A stretch of 45,708 bases of DNA from Oceanococcus sp041619315 (lineage in GTDB: Bacteria > Pseudomonadota > Gammaproteobacteria > Nevskiales > Oceanococcaceae): the NCBI GenBank assembly GCA_041619315.1, contig JBFKEC010000002.1, positions 1-45,708 of the forward strand, in the 5' to 3' direction. Shown here piece by piece: positions 8,269 through 16,755 of this stretch; within the stretch, counting starts at the first letter, position 1; each line of letters opens with the position of its first letter. The position numbers and the translations under genes are program-made. The notes under the pieces are model-generated. The model was not told the origin of the DNA, ran no database searches, and saw only the letters and a program-made list of their open reading frames with translations.

Positions 8269-9338
8269 GGCCGCAACACCTCCGCCAAAGGCATGCGCGC
8301 CAGACTGGGCGCCAGAAGACTGCCGAAATACAGATAACCATTGCCCTGGCGGACGCTGGTCACCGGTGCGTAGGCCAATTCACTGGCGTCCTGAAGATTG
8401 ACCACAACCTCGCCATCAAGATTCAGGCCCAACGCAAAGCCATGCAAAACCGGTCCCGGCTGCACGGCATCGGGTAAGCGCCATATCAGCTTGCGCAAGA
8501 AGGGCCGCGGCAATAGGGCATCCAGCGTGTTGGTCCGCGGTGCATACAGCGCCAACCAGAACATGCCATCAGCAGCGTATGTGATGTTGTCAGGAAAACC
8601 CGGCAACTTGTCGATGAAAATCTCACTTTGCCCTGCCCGCTCGCCCTTGAGCCAATAACGCAGGACGCGGTAACGCGTGGTTTCGTTGACCAGCAGGTAC
8701 TCGGCATCCGGCCCCAGCGCCACACCATTGGCAAAATGTAACTCCGGCATCAGCACGCGCGTTTCGCCGCTGTTCAAATCGGTTGCCAGCAGACGTCCAT
8801 TGGGACGACTTTCAAACACGTCGTCCATTACATGGTGGACCCCGAATTTCACCGAGGCATCCGAGTAGTACGCAATATCGTCGGCCGACACATCAACATC
8901 GTCAGTGAAACCCAGAGGAATACCCGCGGCACTGTCAGCCACCACCTCAAACGCGCCAGGTTTGCGTATGCGCAACAGCCCCTTGATCGCATCGGCCACA
9001 ATCACATCACCATTGGAGGCAAAAGCAATGCCTAGCGGCCGGCCGCCGGTATCCGCGAGCAGCTCAGGCTGACCGCCATCGGCGTCAAAGCGCATAACAC
9101 GGCCATCGATGAACCCGCTGACCAAACGCCCTTGCGCATCGATATTGACCGCTTCCGGCCCATGGCCGATTCCGGTCGCAATACGCTCGACCTGAGCCAG
9201 ACGATCATTCAGTGCAAATCGATCATCGTTAGCGCTCTGTTTGGGCGGCTGCCATGCGACCGGATCAATATTGACCGGCCATAACAGCAAATACGCCAAC
9301 AGCACCAATATCGCGCCTCCAAGCACCACTTTCTTCAT
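8265..9338 (-). CDS. Membrane-anchored SMP-30/strictosidine synthase-like beta-propeller protein
   Basis: The 357 residues begin with one hydrophobic segment (about 5-20) that looks like an uncleaved anchor, followed by a periplasmic six-bladed propeller. Family features are YYSDASVKF (about 160), NGVALGPDAEYLLVNETTRYRVLRY (about 204-228) and LPGFPDNI (about 245). These are typical of the strictosidine synthase/APMAP branch, whose bacterial members are mostly uncharacterised lactonase- or arylesterase-like enzymes. The reaction here is unknown. It forms a two-gene unit with elaA (4-nt overlap). AGGCG 7 nt before the ATG supports the start. Confidence 0.8.
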   Translation of the reverse strand: MKKVVLGGAILVLLAYLLLWPVNIDPVAWQPPKQSANDDRFALNDRLAQVERIATGIGHGPEAVNIDAQGRLVSGFIDGRVMRFDADGGQPELLADTGGRPLGIAFASNGDVIVADAIKGLLRIRKPGAFEVVADSAAGIPLGFTDDVDVSADDIAYYSDASVKFGVHHVMDDVFESRPNGRLLATDLNSGETRVLMPELHFANGVALGPDAEYLLVNETTRYRVLRYWLKGERAGQSEIFIDKLPGFPDNITYAADGMFWLALYAPRTNTLDALLPRPFLRKLIWRLPDAVQPGPVLHGFALGLNLDGEVVVNLQDASELAYAPVTSVRQGNGYLYFGSLLAPSLARMPLAEVLRP

Positions 9339-9372
9339 CCCTGTCGCCTCATGTTATGTATTGTTCAAGGGC

Positions 9373-9402
9373 AAAAAAAAACCGCGGCGCAAAGGCCGCG
9401 GT
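9373..9402 (-). terminator. Strong intrinsic terminator
   Basis: Perfect 8-bp stem ACCGCGGC/GCCGCGGT with a 6-nt loop, followed on the minus strand by eight T. It lies between the small gene at 9519-9671 and the SMP-30-like gene, and its polarity shows that something is transcribed leftward across 9403-9780. Confidence 0.85.
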
Positions 9403-9518
9403 AGAAAGTCTAACCGAGTCGCTAATTTGGCTTGGGGGAGCCAGGGGAGGACATGATGCGCGTCCCGGTTAGAAAGCCTTGCAGGGAGTCAAGGCTTGGG
9501 GGAGTTGGTAAAGAGGTT

Positions 9519-9671
9519 TCAGGTCAGGTTCATCCAATTGTTGGCCAGCAAACAACCGAAGGCTGCTGCCATCGCCCAGTACACCAGCTTCGAACTTCGC
9601 GTTGCTTCGAAGTTCCGCAGGCTCGCAACTGCACTGCGACTGACTTGGCGATTCATCTTGTGTTGTGACAT
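9519..9671 (-). CDS. Probable 50-residue single-pass membrane protein, unrecognised
   Basis: I do not recognise this protein. The ATG at 9671 is preceded by GAGG with 5 nt spacing. The first 28 residues are basic and polar; residues about 29-45 (LVYWAMAAAFGCLLANN) form one hydrophobic helix. It is alone between two terminators (9807-9840 upstream, 9373-9402 downstream), which implies its own transcript. An 8-bp inverted repeat (9592-9599 and 9608-9615) lies inside it, so a structured non-coding RNA is the alternative. The remaining flanks (9403-9518 and 9672-9806) show nothing else I can name. Confidence 0.45.
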   Translation of the reverse strand: MSQHKMNRQVSRSAVASLRNFEATRSSKLVYWAMAAAFGCLLANNWMNLT

Positions 9672-9806
9672 GGCCACCTCGGATGTCCCTGAACTTGGGG
9701 TGAACTTTGCGCTCGTCAAGGTGAAGAAAACGTCAATAATCCGCCAATCATTTGCATGCCACAGAAGCAGCGCCGAAAATCCGGCGCATCATCTTGAAAT
9801 CAGAAC

Positions 9807-9840
9807 AAAAAAGCCCCGAACAGAAATCCGATCGGGGCTT
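9807..9840 (-). terminator. Intrinsic terminator of the OmpA-type gene
   Basis: A 9-bp stem AAGCCCCGA/TCGGGGCTT (arms 9832-9840 and 9811-9819) is followed by a T-run on the minus strand, 40 nt after the stop of the OmpA-type gene. Confidence 0.85.
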
Positions 9841-9879
9841 GGCAACAAATCTGCCGCTCGCAAGCGGCGCACCTTGGCA

Positions 9880-10998
9880 TCAGTCGAGCACGCGAAAAAC
9901 CACACGACGGTTCTTGGCACGACCTGCTTCGCTATCATTGTCGGCCACAGGACGGCTGGAGCCGTAACCCGTGGCGACCAGACGCTCCGCGGCCACACCA
10001 TTGGCCATCAAAAAATCCTTCACTGCATAGGCCCGCCGCGCCGACAGCGCCTGGTTGTAGTCGGCATCACCCAACGCATCGGTGTGGCCCGCAATTTCAA
10101 CCCGCACTTGTGACAGGCTGCTGTTGAGCAACTCAGCAGCCGGAACCAGAATTTGGCGCGCCGACGAAGTCAGTTCATCCGAGTTCAGCTTGAAATTGAC
10201 ACCCTTGAGCTGCACTGAAGCGTCCAGCGGACAACCCTGTGCATCAACAACCTCACCCAGCGGGGTTGCCGGACATTGATCCAGCGCATCACTGACGCCG
10301 TCGTCATCACTGTCTTTTTCACTCAACGCATCACAACCGGTGCGATCAACTTTGACGCCCATTGCACTATCCGGGCACAAGTCTTCGTCATCCACAACAC
10401 CGTCACGGTCACCGTCTGCGGCGGTTGCAGCGGTCTTGCCGAATGCCCACATCGCACCGAGGCCAAACCGCCCGTCTACCAGCACTGCGCGCCCGGAATC
10501 GTAACCGTCGTACTCGTTTTCCAGCGCGACCGCACGCGCCTCCAGGCGCAAACTGACGGGCTCAAATGGCGTTTGCCAATCAACACCGCCGCCCAGACTA
10601 ATGCTCGGACGGGTCCGGTCGCCGTCACCGATTTCCTCATAAGCCACGGCCAGACCAGTGACCACATACGGGGTCAAGGTTGAACCGCGCTCGAAATGCC
10701 GCAGCACATCCACGCCCAACTGGTAAAGCTGATCCTGGCCGCTCTGGTCATCACGCTCCAGTTCATTCCAGGCAGCAGAAATCTGAGAACTCCAGCCACT
10801 GTATTCATTCAACGGCAGCCCCCAGTAGAGCATTGCACCAGGCTGCTTGGATTCCGCTGTACGAACCTCTGACGGCGACAAATACGTGCCCATCAGCCCC
10901 AACTGGGTCGACTCCCACCAACTGCTTTGCTGCGCTTGCGCGGCGCTAACGCCGAGCACTGACACGGCTAGCGCGGCCGCTCCGGTAATTTTCAACAT
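9880..10998 (-). CDS. OmpA-family outer membrane protein with thrombospondin type 3 repeats
   Basis: The 372 residues comprise a signal peptide (cleavage after AAQA, about residue 22), a beta-barrel of about 170 residues, a calcium-binding linker with two DxDxDGxxD-type TSP3 repeats (DGDRDGVVDDEDLCP about 196-210 and DSDDDGVSDALDQCP about 229-243), and an OmpA C-terminal peptidoglycan-binding domain. In that domain, VEIAGHTDALGDADYN and the conserved RAKNRRV lie near the end. It anchors the outer membrane to the cell wall. It has its own promoter and terminator. Two further OmpA-family genes lie at 33751-36258. Confidence 0.92.
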   Translation of the reverse strand: MLKITGAAALAVSVLGVSAAQAQQSSWWESTQLGLMGTYLSPSEVRTAESKQPGAMLYWGLPLNEYSGWSSQISAAWNELERDDQSGQDQLYQLGVDVLRHFERGSTLTPYVVTGLAVAYEEIGDGDRTRPSISLGGGVDWQTPFEPVSLRLEARAVALENEYDGYDSGRAVLVDGRFGLGAMWAFGKTAATAADGDRDGVVDDEDLCPDSAMGVKVDRTGCDALSEKDSDDDGVSDALDQCPATPLGEVVDAQGCPLDASVQLKGVNFKLNSDELTSSARQILVPAAELLNSSLSQVRVEIAGHTDALGDADYNQALSARRAYAVKDFLMANGVAAERLVATGYGSSRPVADNDSEAGRAKNRRVVFRVLD

Positions 10999-11027
10999 GC
11001 GTGGTTCCCCTTGAAATGAATGGCGCT

Positions 11028-11050
11028 CGGGCGGAATTGAATTCCGCCCG
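11028..11050. repeat. Perfect palindrome in the OmpA-type 5' leader
   Basis: Arms CGGGCGGAATT and AATTCCGCCCG flank one central base. The palindrome lies between the predicted transcription start of the OmpA-type gene (near 11069) and its ATG, so it would fold into a hairpin in the leader. It could also act as an operator for the divergent kinase gene. Confidence 0.75.
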
Positions 11051-11075
11051 CAAATTCGAGCACCAGCAAGTCCGT

Positions 11076-11104
11076 ATTATAGAGACGACCCTGTCCGAAT
11101 TCAT
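11076..11104 (-). promoter_or_regulatory. Candidate sigma-70 promoter of the OmpA-type gene
   Basis: Minus strand consensus -10 TATAAT (11081-11076), 17-nt spacer and a partial -35 ATGAAT (11104-11099). It would give a leader of about 70 nt that includes the palindrome at 11028-11050. Confidence 0.6.
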
Positions 11105-11125
11105 TGCGGCTTATGCCAGACTCTC

Positions 11126-13696
11126 TTGCTTCGACTTGTGCGTGCGAAAATTGACGTGACCTCAAGCAAAATCGAATGGCGCCTGCTGCTCAGCCTGGCC
11201 CTGCCGATCAGCGCGCTGAGCCTGCTCGCAACCGCTTTGAGCCTGAGCGCGCGCGGCCAGGACATCCTTGAACACCATGTTCATGAACAGATGATCAGCG
11301 TTGCGCGCCAATTGGGTCGCACCACACGCTGGGAAAGCGAGTCGGAATTCAAGGCCGCGGTATCCGCATGGCCATGGCTGGAGATCTGGCTGGAAGATGC
11401 GCAAGGCGCACACATCTGGCACCAGACGCGCCCGCCCATGAATGCGCATTGGCCACATCCGCAACGTCAGCGCTTGCCACTCACCCCAGACACAACCCTG
11501 GTGATCAAGCCGCTCGCCCTGCCAGCGGCCGAGACAGCGGCCTTTGCACGCTTGAGTTTTGTGGCCGTACTCAGCGCCGCATTGGGCGCCGCACTGTTGG
11601 TGTGGCTGCTTTATCAATGGACGGTGCAACGCTGGAGCGCACTGCTACGCTGGAACCAGAGCCTGGACACCGGCGAACTGAACCAGCCGGCACCGCACAC
11701 TGCCGGGCTCAGTGGGCAGATCGCATCGATCCAGGCAGTCATGGCGCAGCGACTGCGCTATGCGCGCGACACGCTGAGTGAGCTGACCCGCAACCCTCAC
11801 GATGCCACGGACGACCGCCTGACCCTGCTCAGCGATGAACTTGAAGCGACGCGCGAACAGCTCACGAAAAGCCGTGAACACATCGCACGGCGCGCCGAGT
11901 TTCTGTCGGCCATGAGTCATGAATTGCGCACCCCGCTGACCGCGATTGCGGGTTTCGCAGAACTGCTGGAACAGGGCGAACTTGCCAGCGAGTCACGCAA
12001 CTACGTGCAAACCATCCGCAAATCTGCCGCGAGCATGGTTGCACTGGTCAACGATTTCCTCGACATGGAGCGCGCCGACTCCGGGCAACTCGACATTCAC
12101 CATGTCGGCCTGGATCTGGCTGATATCGTGGAAGATACGGTGTCCTTGATGGCGCCCATGGCCTACGAGAAGAATCTCGAACTGGTCAGCATTGTCGATC
12201 ACGACATCCCGGCTCGACTGATCGGCGACCCCGGACGCGTCCAGCAAATCCTCACCAATCTGGTGTCCAACGCGGTCAAATTTACCGACCGCGGCGAGGT
12301 TATTGTGCGCGCCTCGCGCTTGCCCGACACCGACGGCGCGCTGCGCATTTGCATGCAAGTTCAGGATTCCGGGCCCGGCCTCAGCCCCTCGCAGCAGGCA
12401 CAGCTGTTCACGCCCTATCAGCGCTTCGAACAGGATGGCCAGCACGTTGTCATGGGTAGCGGCCTGGGCCTAAATATTGTGCGCAAACTGACCGACCTAC
12501 TGGGCGGCGAGGTGCAGGTCGAAAGCCAGCCCGGTGCAGGCGCGACGTTTACCGTCACACTTCCGTTACAACCCCACCCACAAAAGACCCTGCGCACGAC
12601 CTGGGAAGGTCTGCGCGGGACCCGACTGTGGGTGGCTGAAAGGCACGCGCCCAGCTGGCGAGCTTTGCAACATCAATTGCAGTTCTGGGGGCTGAATAGT
12701 CGTCATTTCGAATCACCGGGCGCACTACAAAGGGCGCTGGAAAACGACACACCAGACATCATCCTGATCAGCCTGCAATACGACGAGGTCCACCAGGATT
12801 TATTGTGCGAACTGATCCAGTCCAGCCCGTGCCCGGTCGGCATTATGGTCAACAGCGTGGATGCGCGGGTACACCACCGTCTGGAACATTCCGGGGCCGC
12901 CCAGGTCCTGGCAAAATCCGCGACGCGCACCACGCTCTATCGCGCGCTCAACGATCTCAAGCACCTGCGTGACGGTGAAGACCGCAGCGCCCTACAGGGC
13001 TTGCCGGTACTGATTGCCGAAAACAACCCGGCAAGTCAGTACTTCCTAAAAGTCCTGCTGGAGAATCTGGGCGCCGTTGTGACCCTGGCCGACAACGGTC
13101 AGGATGCGCTGGCCCGATGGCGTGAACAACACCAGCGTTATGTTTTCCTCGACCTCAACATGCCGCAGCTGGATGGACGGCAGACCACCGTGGCGATGCG
13201 CGAGGATGACCCAGGCGCTGACACCATCATCATCGGCATGTCGGCCTATATGACCCCAAAGCAGGAGCGTGAATGGCTGGATGCCGGCCTGAACGACCTG
13301 CTCAGCAAGCCGTTTGATCAGGAACAGCTTCTGCGCTGCCTTCACCCGTGGCTACATCACGAAAAGCCGGCCACACCCGCACGCCAGTCCGGCGTCAAGC
13401 TGGTTGAAGATCCGGAACTCGCCGCGATGATGCGCGAGGAACTGCCCAAGCAACTGGATGAACTGGATAGCGCGTTCATTGACAGTGATCTGGTGGCTGC
13501 AAGGGCTGCCGCCCACCAACTACACGGCACCGCCGCATTCTTTCATCTGGAACCGCTCAAATCGCACGTTTTCCTGCTGGAAAAACGACTCAATGACATC
13601 GACACGCTGACCGAAGCGACAACCCTGCGCGAAGACATGGCTGCAGTTAATAGCGCGGTACACAGTGTGATCGACAATTTGCCGACCACACCGTAA
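11126..13696 (+). CDS. BarA/GacS-like hybrid sensor histidine kinase
   Basis: Inner-membrane tripartite sensor of about 856 residues. In order: membrane segment 20-43, periplasmic domain about 44-140, second membrane segment 143-165, HAMP-like linker, dimerisation domain with phospho-acceptor His265 (SHELRTP), ATPase with N-box Asn378/Asn382, G1 DSGPG at 414 and GSGLGL at 444-449. A degenerate receiver (about 498-612) lacks the Asp. The true receiver has Asp676 and Lys728, and the HPt domain has His797. This architecture is that of BarA/GacS/TorS-type phosphorelay kinases; the partner regulator is not in the window. The start is uncertain (TTG 11126, GTG 11138 or GTG 11156). The stop abuts the pdxJ stop with no bases between. 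Confidence 0.9.
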   Translation: MLRLVRAKIDVTSSKIEWRLLLSLALPISALSLLATALSLSARGQDILEHHVHEQMISVARQLGRTTRWESESEFKAAVSAWPWLEIWLEDAQGAHIWHQTRPPMNAHWPHPQRQRLPLTPDTTLVIKPLALPAAETAAFARLSFVAVLSAALGAALLVWLLYQWTVQRWSALLRWNQSLDTGELNQPAPHTAGLSGQIASIQAVMAQRLRYARDTLSELTRNPHDATDDRLTLLSDELEATREQLTKSREHIARRAEFLSAMSHELRTPLTAIAGFAELLEQGELASESRNYVQTIRKSAASMVALVNDFLDMERADSGQLDIHHVGLDLADIVEDTVSLMAPMAYEKNLELVSIVDHDIPARLIGDPGRVQQILTNLVSNAVKFTDRGEVIVRASRLPDTDGALRICMQVQDSGPGLSPSQQAQLFTPYQRFEQDGQHVVMGSGLGLNIVRKLTDLLGGEVQVESQPGAGATFTVTLPLQPHPQKTLRTTWEGLRGTRLWVAERHAPSWRALQHQLQFWGLNSRHFESPGALQRALENDTPDIILISLQYDEVHQDLLCELIQSSPCPVGIMVNSVDARVHHRLEHSGAAQVLAKSATRTTLYRALNDLKHLRDGEDRSALQGLPVLIAENNPASQYFLKVLLENLGAVVTLADNGQDALARWREQHQRYVFLDLNMPQLDGRQTTVAMREDDPGADTIIIGMSAYMTPKQEREWLDAGLNDLLSKPFDQEQLLRCLHPWLHHEKPATPARQSGVKLVEDPELAAMMREELPKQLDELDSAFIDSDLVAARAAAHQLHGTAAFFHLEPLKSHVFLLEKRLNDIDTLTEATTLREDMAAVNSAVHSVIDNLPTTP

Positions 13697-14464
13697 TCAG
13701 ATCGCCGAGCGGGTCGCTGGCATGCTGCGCGCCTGCATCATCACCGCTTTCATACGGGCCACCGCGGCAGCCATACCCATGATCACCGCATCGGACACGA
13801 TACTGTGACCGATATTGAGTTCCTGAATCTGAGCAATGCGCGCAATCGCGACCACATTTTCGATGGTCAGACCATGGCCAGCATGCACTTCCAGACCTGC
13901 AGACGTTGCGTACTCCGCCATTTTCTGAATACGCGTGACCAGGTTGGCCTGATCGCCGGCATCTTTGGCATCGGCATAGCCACCGGTGTGGAATTCGACC
14001 ACCTCGGCGCCCGCCGCAACCGCCGCATCAATCTGCACCGGGTCAGCTTCAATGAACAGGGATACGCGGGTTCCGACAGCGCGCAAGCGTTCGCAGGCTT
14101 CGCGTACACGGACCATACCCGCGACCACATCCAGCCCACCTTCGGTGGTCAGCTCTTCACGTTTTTCTGGCACCAGACAGCAAGCCTGCGGCGCCAGCGC
14201 TTCAGCAATGCTTAACATCGCGGGCTCAGGCGCCAACTCCAGATTGAGCGGAATCCCAAGGGCCTGACGCAGTTCCTGCACGTCACGCTCCTGAATATGG
14301 CGGCGATCTTCGCGCAGGTGGGCAGTAATGCCGTCAGCGCCAGCGGACTGGGCGACAAACGCCGCAGCCAGGGGAGACGGATACAAGGTTCCGCGCTGCT
14401 GACGCAGCGTAGCAACGTGATCGATATTGACACCCAAGCGCAACGGGGCGGTGTTCTGGCTCAT
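13697..14464 (-). CDS. pdxJ: Pyridoxine 5'-phosphate synthase PdxJ
   Basis: Condenses 1-deoxyxylulose 5-phosphate with 3-amino-2-oxopropyl phosphate in DXP-dependent vitamin B6 synthesis. The 255 residues are a single TIM barrel: GVNIDHVATLRQ (11-22) near the N-terminus, ITAHLREDRRHI (45-56), the glutamate strand LNLELAP, FHTGGYAD, VHAGHGL and ELNIGHSIV for phosphate binding. It is the last gene of the minus-strand rnc-era-recO-pdxJ series, 26 nt after recO, and meets the hybrid kinase gene tail to tail. Confidence 0.97.
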   Translation of the reverse strand: MSQNTAPLRLGVNIDHVATLRQQRGTLYPSPLAAAFVAQSAGADGITAHLREDRRHIQERDVQELRQALGIPLNLELAPEPAMLSIAEALAPQACCLVPEKREELTTEGGLDVVAGMVRVREACERLRAVGTRVSLFIEADPVQIDAAVAAGAEVVEFHTGGYADAKDAGDQANLVTRIQKMAEYATSAGLEVHAGHGLTIENVVAIARIAQIQELNIGHSIVSDAVIMGMAAAVARMKAVMMQARSMPATRSAI

Positions 14465-14490
14465 GCGGCGGACCCGAAAAAGCGGGCATT

Positions 14491-15192
14491 CTACCGTGTT
14501 GAGCCAACGTCGGCAGTGCTTCTGCCCTGCAGGCTGGTCAGTTCACGCAACATCGCCGCACTTTGCAAAGGGCGCGCGCCCAGTTGAGCGCGCAACATGT
14601 CGCCAAGCACCGCGCGACAGGGCTTTACCCGCTCATCCCAGGCCCCCTCAAGCAGGGCCTGAAGCGCGTGTGCCGGAACCCCGTCCGCTGCCACGGTCAA
14701 CCCGCGCGTCGGGTCCCAGCGAAACGCCGCCGCCTGCCTCAAGCTGTGCTCATTAAGGGCATAGCCCAAATGGCACAAAAGACGGTATTCGAATTGACGC
14801 AACACGGCGGCCGGCGGTTCTTGTTGCAGGCGTCGCAGCACTTCCTGATAGTCATCAAAAAACGTGACGCCGTCGGCGTCATTGTGTGCAGCCAGTCGCA
14901 TCAGCAATTCGTTGACATAGAAGCCGCACCACAAGCGCTTGCCACTGAGTTTGGTGGCAGCGCCATCCGCTTCAAACCGATGCAAACTGCCGAGCTCGCC
15001 CTTGATCACAAAATCAAGCTTGAGCGGGCGGAACGGCTGCAGAAGCCCACCTTCACGGGCCTTGCGCCCGCCTCTGCTGACCAGACTCACGCGCCCGTAT
15101 TGACGGGTCAGCACATCAAGAATCAGGCTGGTGTCACGCAACGGGCGTCGATGCAGAATCCAGGCGGGCTCCGCATCAACCCTCAGGGTCAC
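14491..15192 (-). CDS. recO: DNA repair protein RecO
   Basis: Recombination mediator that loads RecA on SSB-coated single strands in the RecF pathway. The 233 residues show an N-terminal OB-fold (AWILHRRPLRDTSLILDVLTR, about 10-30; SRGGRK at 39-44) and the helical domain with FEYRLLCHLGYAL (about 133-145). There is no four-cysteine zinc site, as in other gammaproteobacteria. It starts at a GTG that overlaps the era stop as GTGA, so the two are translationally coupled. Confidence 0.95.
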   Translation of the reverse strand: MTLRVDAEPAWILHRRPLRDTSLILDVLTRQYGRVSLVSRGGRKAREGGLLQPFRPLKLDFVIKGELGSLHRFEADGAATKLSGKRLWCGFYVNELLMRLAAHNDADGVTFFDDYQEVLRRLQQEPPAAVLRQFEYRLLCHLGYALNEHSLRQAAAFRWDPTRGLTVAADGVPAHALQALLEGAWDERVKPCRAVLGDMLRAQLGARPLQSAAMLRELTSLQGRSTADVGSTR

Positions 15193-16082
15193 TCCGTTGC
15201 CCCGTACCCGAACGCACGCAAGCTGTCCTCATGATCAGCCCAGCCCTCGCGTACCTTGACCCACAATTGAATATCGAAAGGTTGATCAAACAACCCCTGC
15301 AGGCGTTCTCGCGCAGTCTGCCCAATGGCCTTGAGGCCCTGCCCCTGCTTGCCGATGACAATGCCCTTGTGCGACGGGCGATTGACCCAGATGGTTGCGT
15401 GTACCTGATAGCCCTTTTCATCCTGCAGCATCTGGTCAATGGTCACAGTGGTTGCGTAGGGCAGCTCCTTGTTGAGACGCAGAAATAGCTGCTGACGGAT
15501 ATGCTCGGCCACCAGAAATTCTGCCGAATGCGGGGTCAGCGTATCTTCATCGTACAACCACGGGCCCTGCGGCAAATGGGAATCCAGCTCGCTGAACAGC
15601 GCATCCAGATTGTCGCCCTTGGTGGCTGACAGCGGCACCAGGAAATCGGGCTTGATCAAAGCATGCAGGCGACCGAGCTCAGGTAGCAGCGTGGTCTTGT
15701 CCTTGACTTGGTCGACCTTGCTGACGATCAGGCCGAGTGTTCCGGGACGCGCGCGTTGCATACGAACAAGCATTTGATCATCCGCTGCAGTCCAGCGCCG
15801 CGGCTCGACCACCCACAGGGTGATATCCACATCCGCCATGGCACTGATCGCGGTGCGATCAAGCAAGCGATTGAGCGCCTTGCCTTGTATATCAGCCTGT
15901 CCTGGCGTGTCGACAAACACATACTGATTGTCTTCACGAGTCAGCACGCCCATCACACGATGACGGGTGGTCTGCGCCTTGGGCGAAACAATTGACAGCC
16001 GCTCGCCCAACAAAGCATTCATCAAGGTCGATTTACCGACGTTGGGCCGCCCGACCAGGGCTATGGTTCCTGCACGCTTCAT
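15189..16082 (-). CDS. era: GTPase Era
   Basis: Essential GTPase that binds 16S rRNA and assists 30S assembly. From the chosen ATG it has 297 residues: G1 GRPNVGKST (about 11-19), G2 region with QTTRH, G3 DTPGQ, then a G4 that reads SKVD instead of NKxD, and a C-terminal KH domain with the GKQGQGLKAIG loop. The start at 16082 is preferred because an AGG-containing ribosome site precedes it and family N-termini begin here; an ATG 12 codons upstream would overlap rnc by 23 nt. It lies 13 nt after rnc. The G4 serine is unusual. Confidence 0.96.
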   Translation of the reverse strand: MKRAGTIALVGRPNVGKSTLMNALLGERLSIVSPKAQTTRHRVMGVLTREDNQYVFVDTPGQADIQGKALNRLLDRTAISAMADVDITLWVVEPRRWTAADDQMLVRMQRARPGTLGLIVSKVDQVKDKTTLLPELGRLHALIKPDFLVPLSATKGDNLDALFSELDSHLPQGPWLYDEDTLTPHSAEFLVAEHIRQQLFLRLNKELPYATTVTIDQMLQDEKGYQVHATIWVNRPSHKGIVIGKQGQGLKAIGQTARERLQGLFDQPFDIQLWVKVREGWADHEDSLRAFGYGATE

Positions 16083-16095
16083 GTTGACCTGTTCC

Positions 16096-16755
16096 TCATA
16101 CTGCCTGCAGTTGCTCAAGCATCAGCCGCGCCGCAGCTTGCTCAGCCGCGCGACGACTGCGCCCGATGCCGCGCGTAAGTTGATCCGCCACGCCACAGGT
16201 GGCCTCGAATTGTTTGCGATGCGCCGGCCCGGACTCTGCCACCAGCTGATATTCCGGCAATCCTTGTCCGCTGGATTGCAGCCATTCCTGCAAGCGGGTT
16301 TTGGGATCCTTGAGATCTTCCGGCTTGGGCAGGCTATTCAGCCGATTTTCAAACAGCTGCAGGATCTGCTCGCGCACGGTGTCGAAACCGGCATCGCACA
16401 GTATTGCGCCGAGCAAGGCTTCGAGCGCGTCTTCCTGTATCGATGCGCGGCGATGGCCGCCACTTTTCAGTTCGCCTGGACCGAGCTCGATGTCCATGCC
16501 CAGATTCATGTCCGCGGCCAGTGCCGCCAGCGTTTCACCACGCACCAGATGCGCGCGCATGCGGGTCAAATCACCCTCATCAGCTTGTGGTAGCCGATGG
16601 TAAAGCGTCTCTGCAATGACGAAATTCAGAACCGCATCGCCGAGAAATTCCAGGCGCTCATTATGCCGATTACCGGCGCTGCGATGGGTCAGTGCAGCTT
16701 TGCGCAAACTCTCGTCAGCAAAAGAAAAATCCTGCAGCCTGAGAATTTCAACCAC
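16096..16755 (-). CDS. rnc: Ribonuclease III
   Basis: Double-strand-specific endoribonuclease that processes rRNA and mRNA. In 219 residues the catalytic domain has the signature HNERLEFLGD (31-40), including the metal-binding glutamate and Asp40, and a second acidic cluster DALEALLG (about 109-116). It is followed by a double-stranded RNA-binding domain from about 150 ending in RRAAEQAAARLML. The GTG at 16755 overlaps the DUF4845 gene by 8 nt; the ribosome site AAGGG is immediately adjacent, so the exact start is uncertain. Confidence 0.96.
   Translation of the reverse strand: MVEILRLQDFSFADESLRKAALTHRSAGNRHNERLEFLGDAVLNFVIAETLYHRLPQADEGDLTRMRAHLVRGETLAALAADMNLGMDIELGPGELKSGGHRRASIQEDALEALLGAILCDAGFDTVREQILQLFENRLNSLPKPEDLKDPKTRLQEWLQSSGQGLPEYQLVAESGPAHRKQFEATCGVADQLTRGIGRSRRAAEQAAARLMLEQLQAV

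Noticed and set aside
9592..9615. GGAACTT with a TCGAA downstream (minus strand), resembling a sigma-E promoter
   Set aside because: It lies inside the small open frame, the hexamer similarity comes from an inverted repeat, and no gene start fits downstream.
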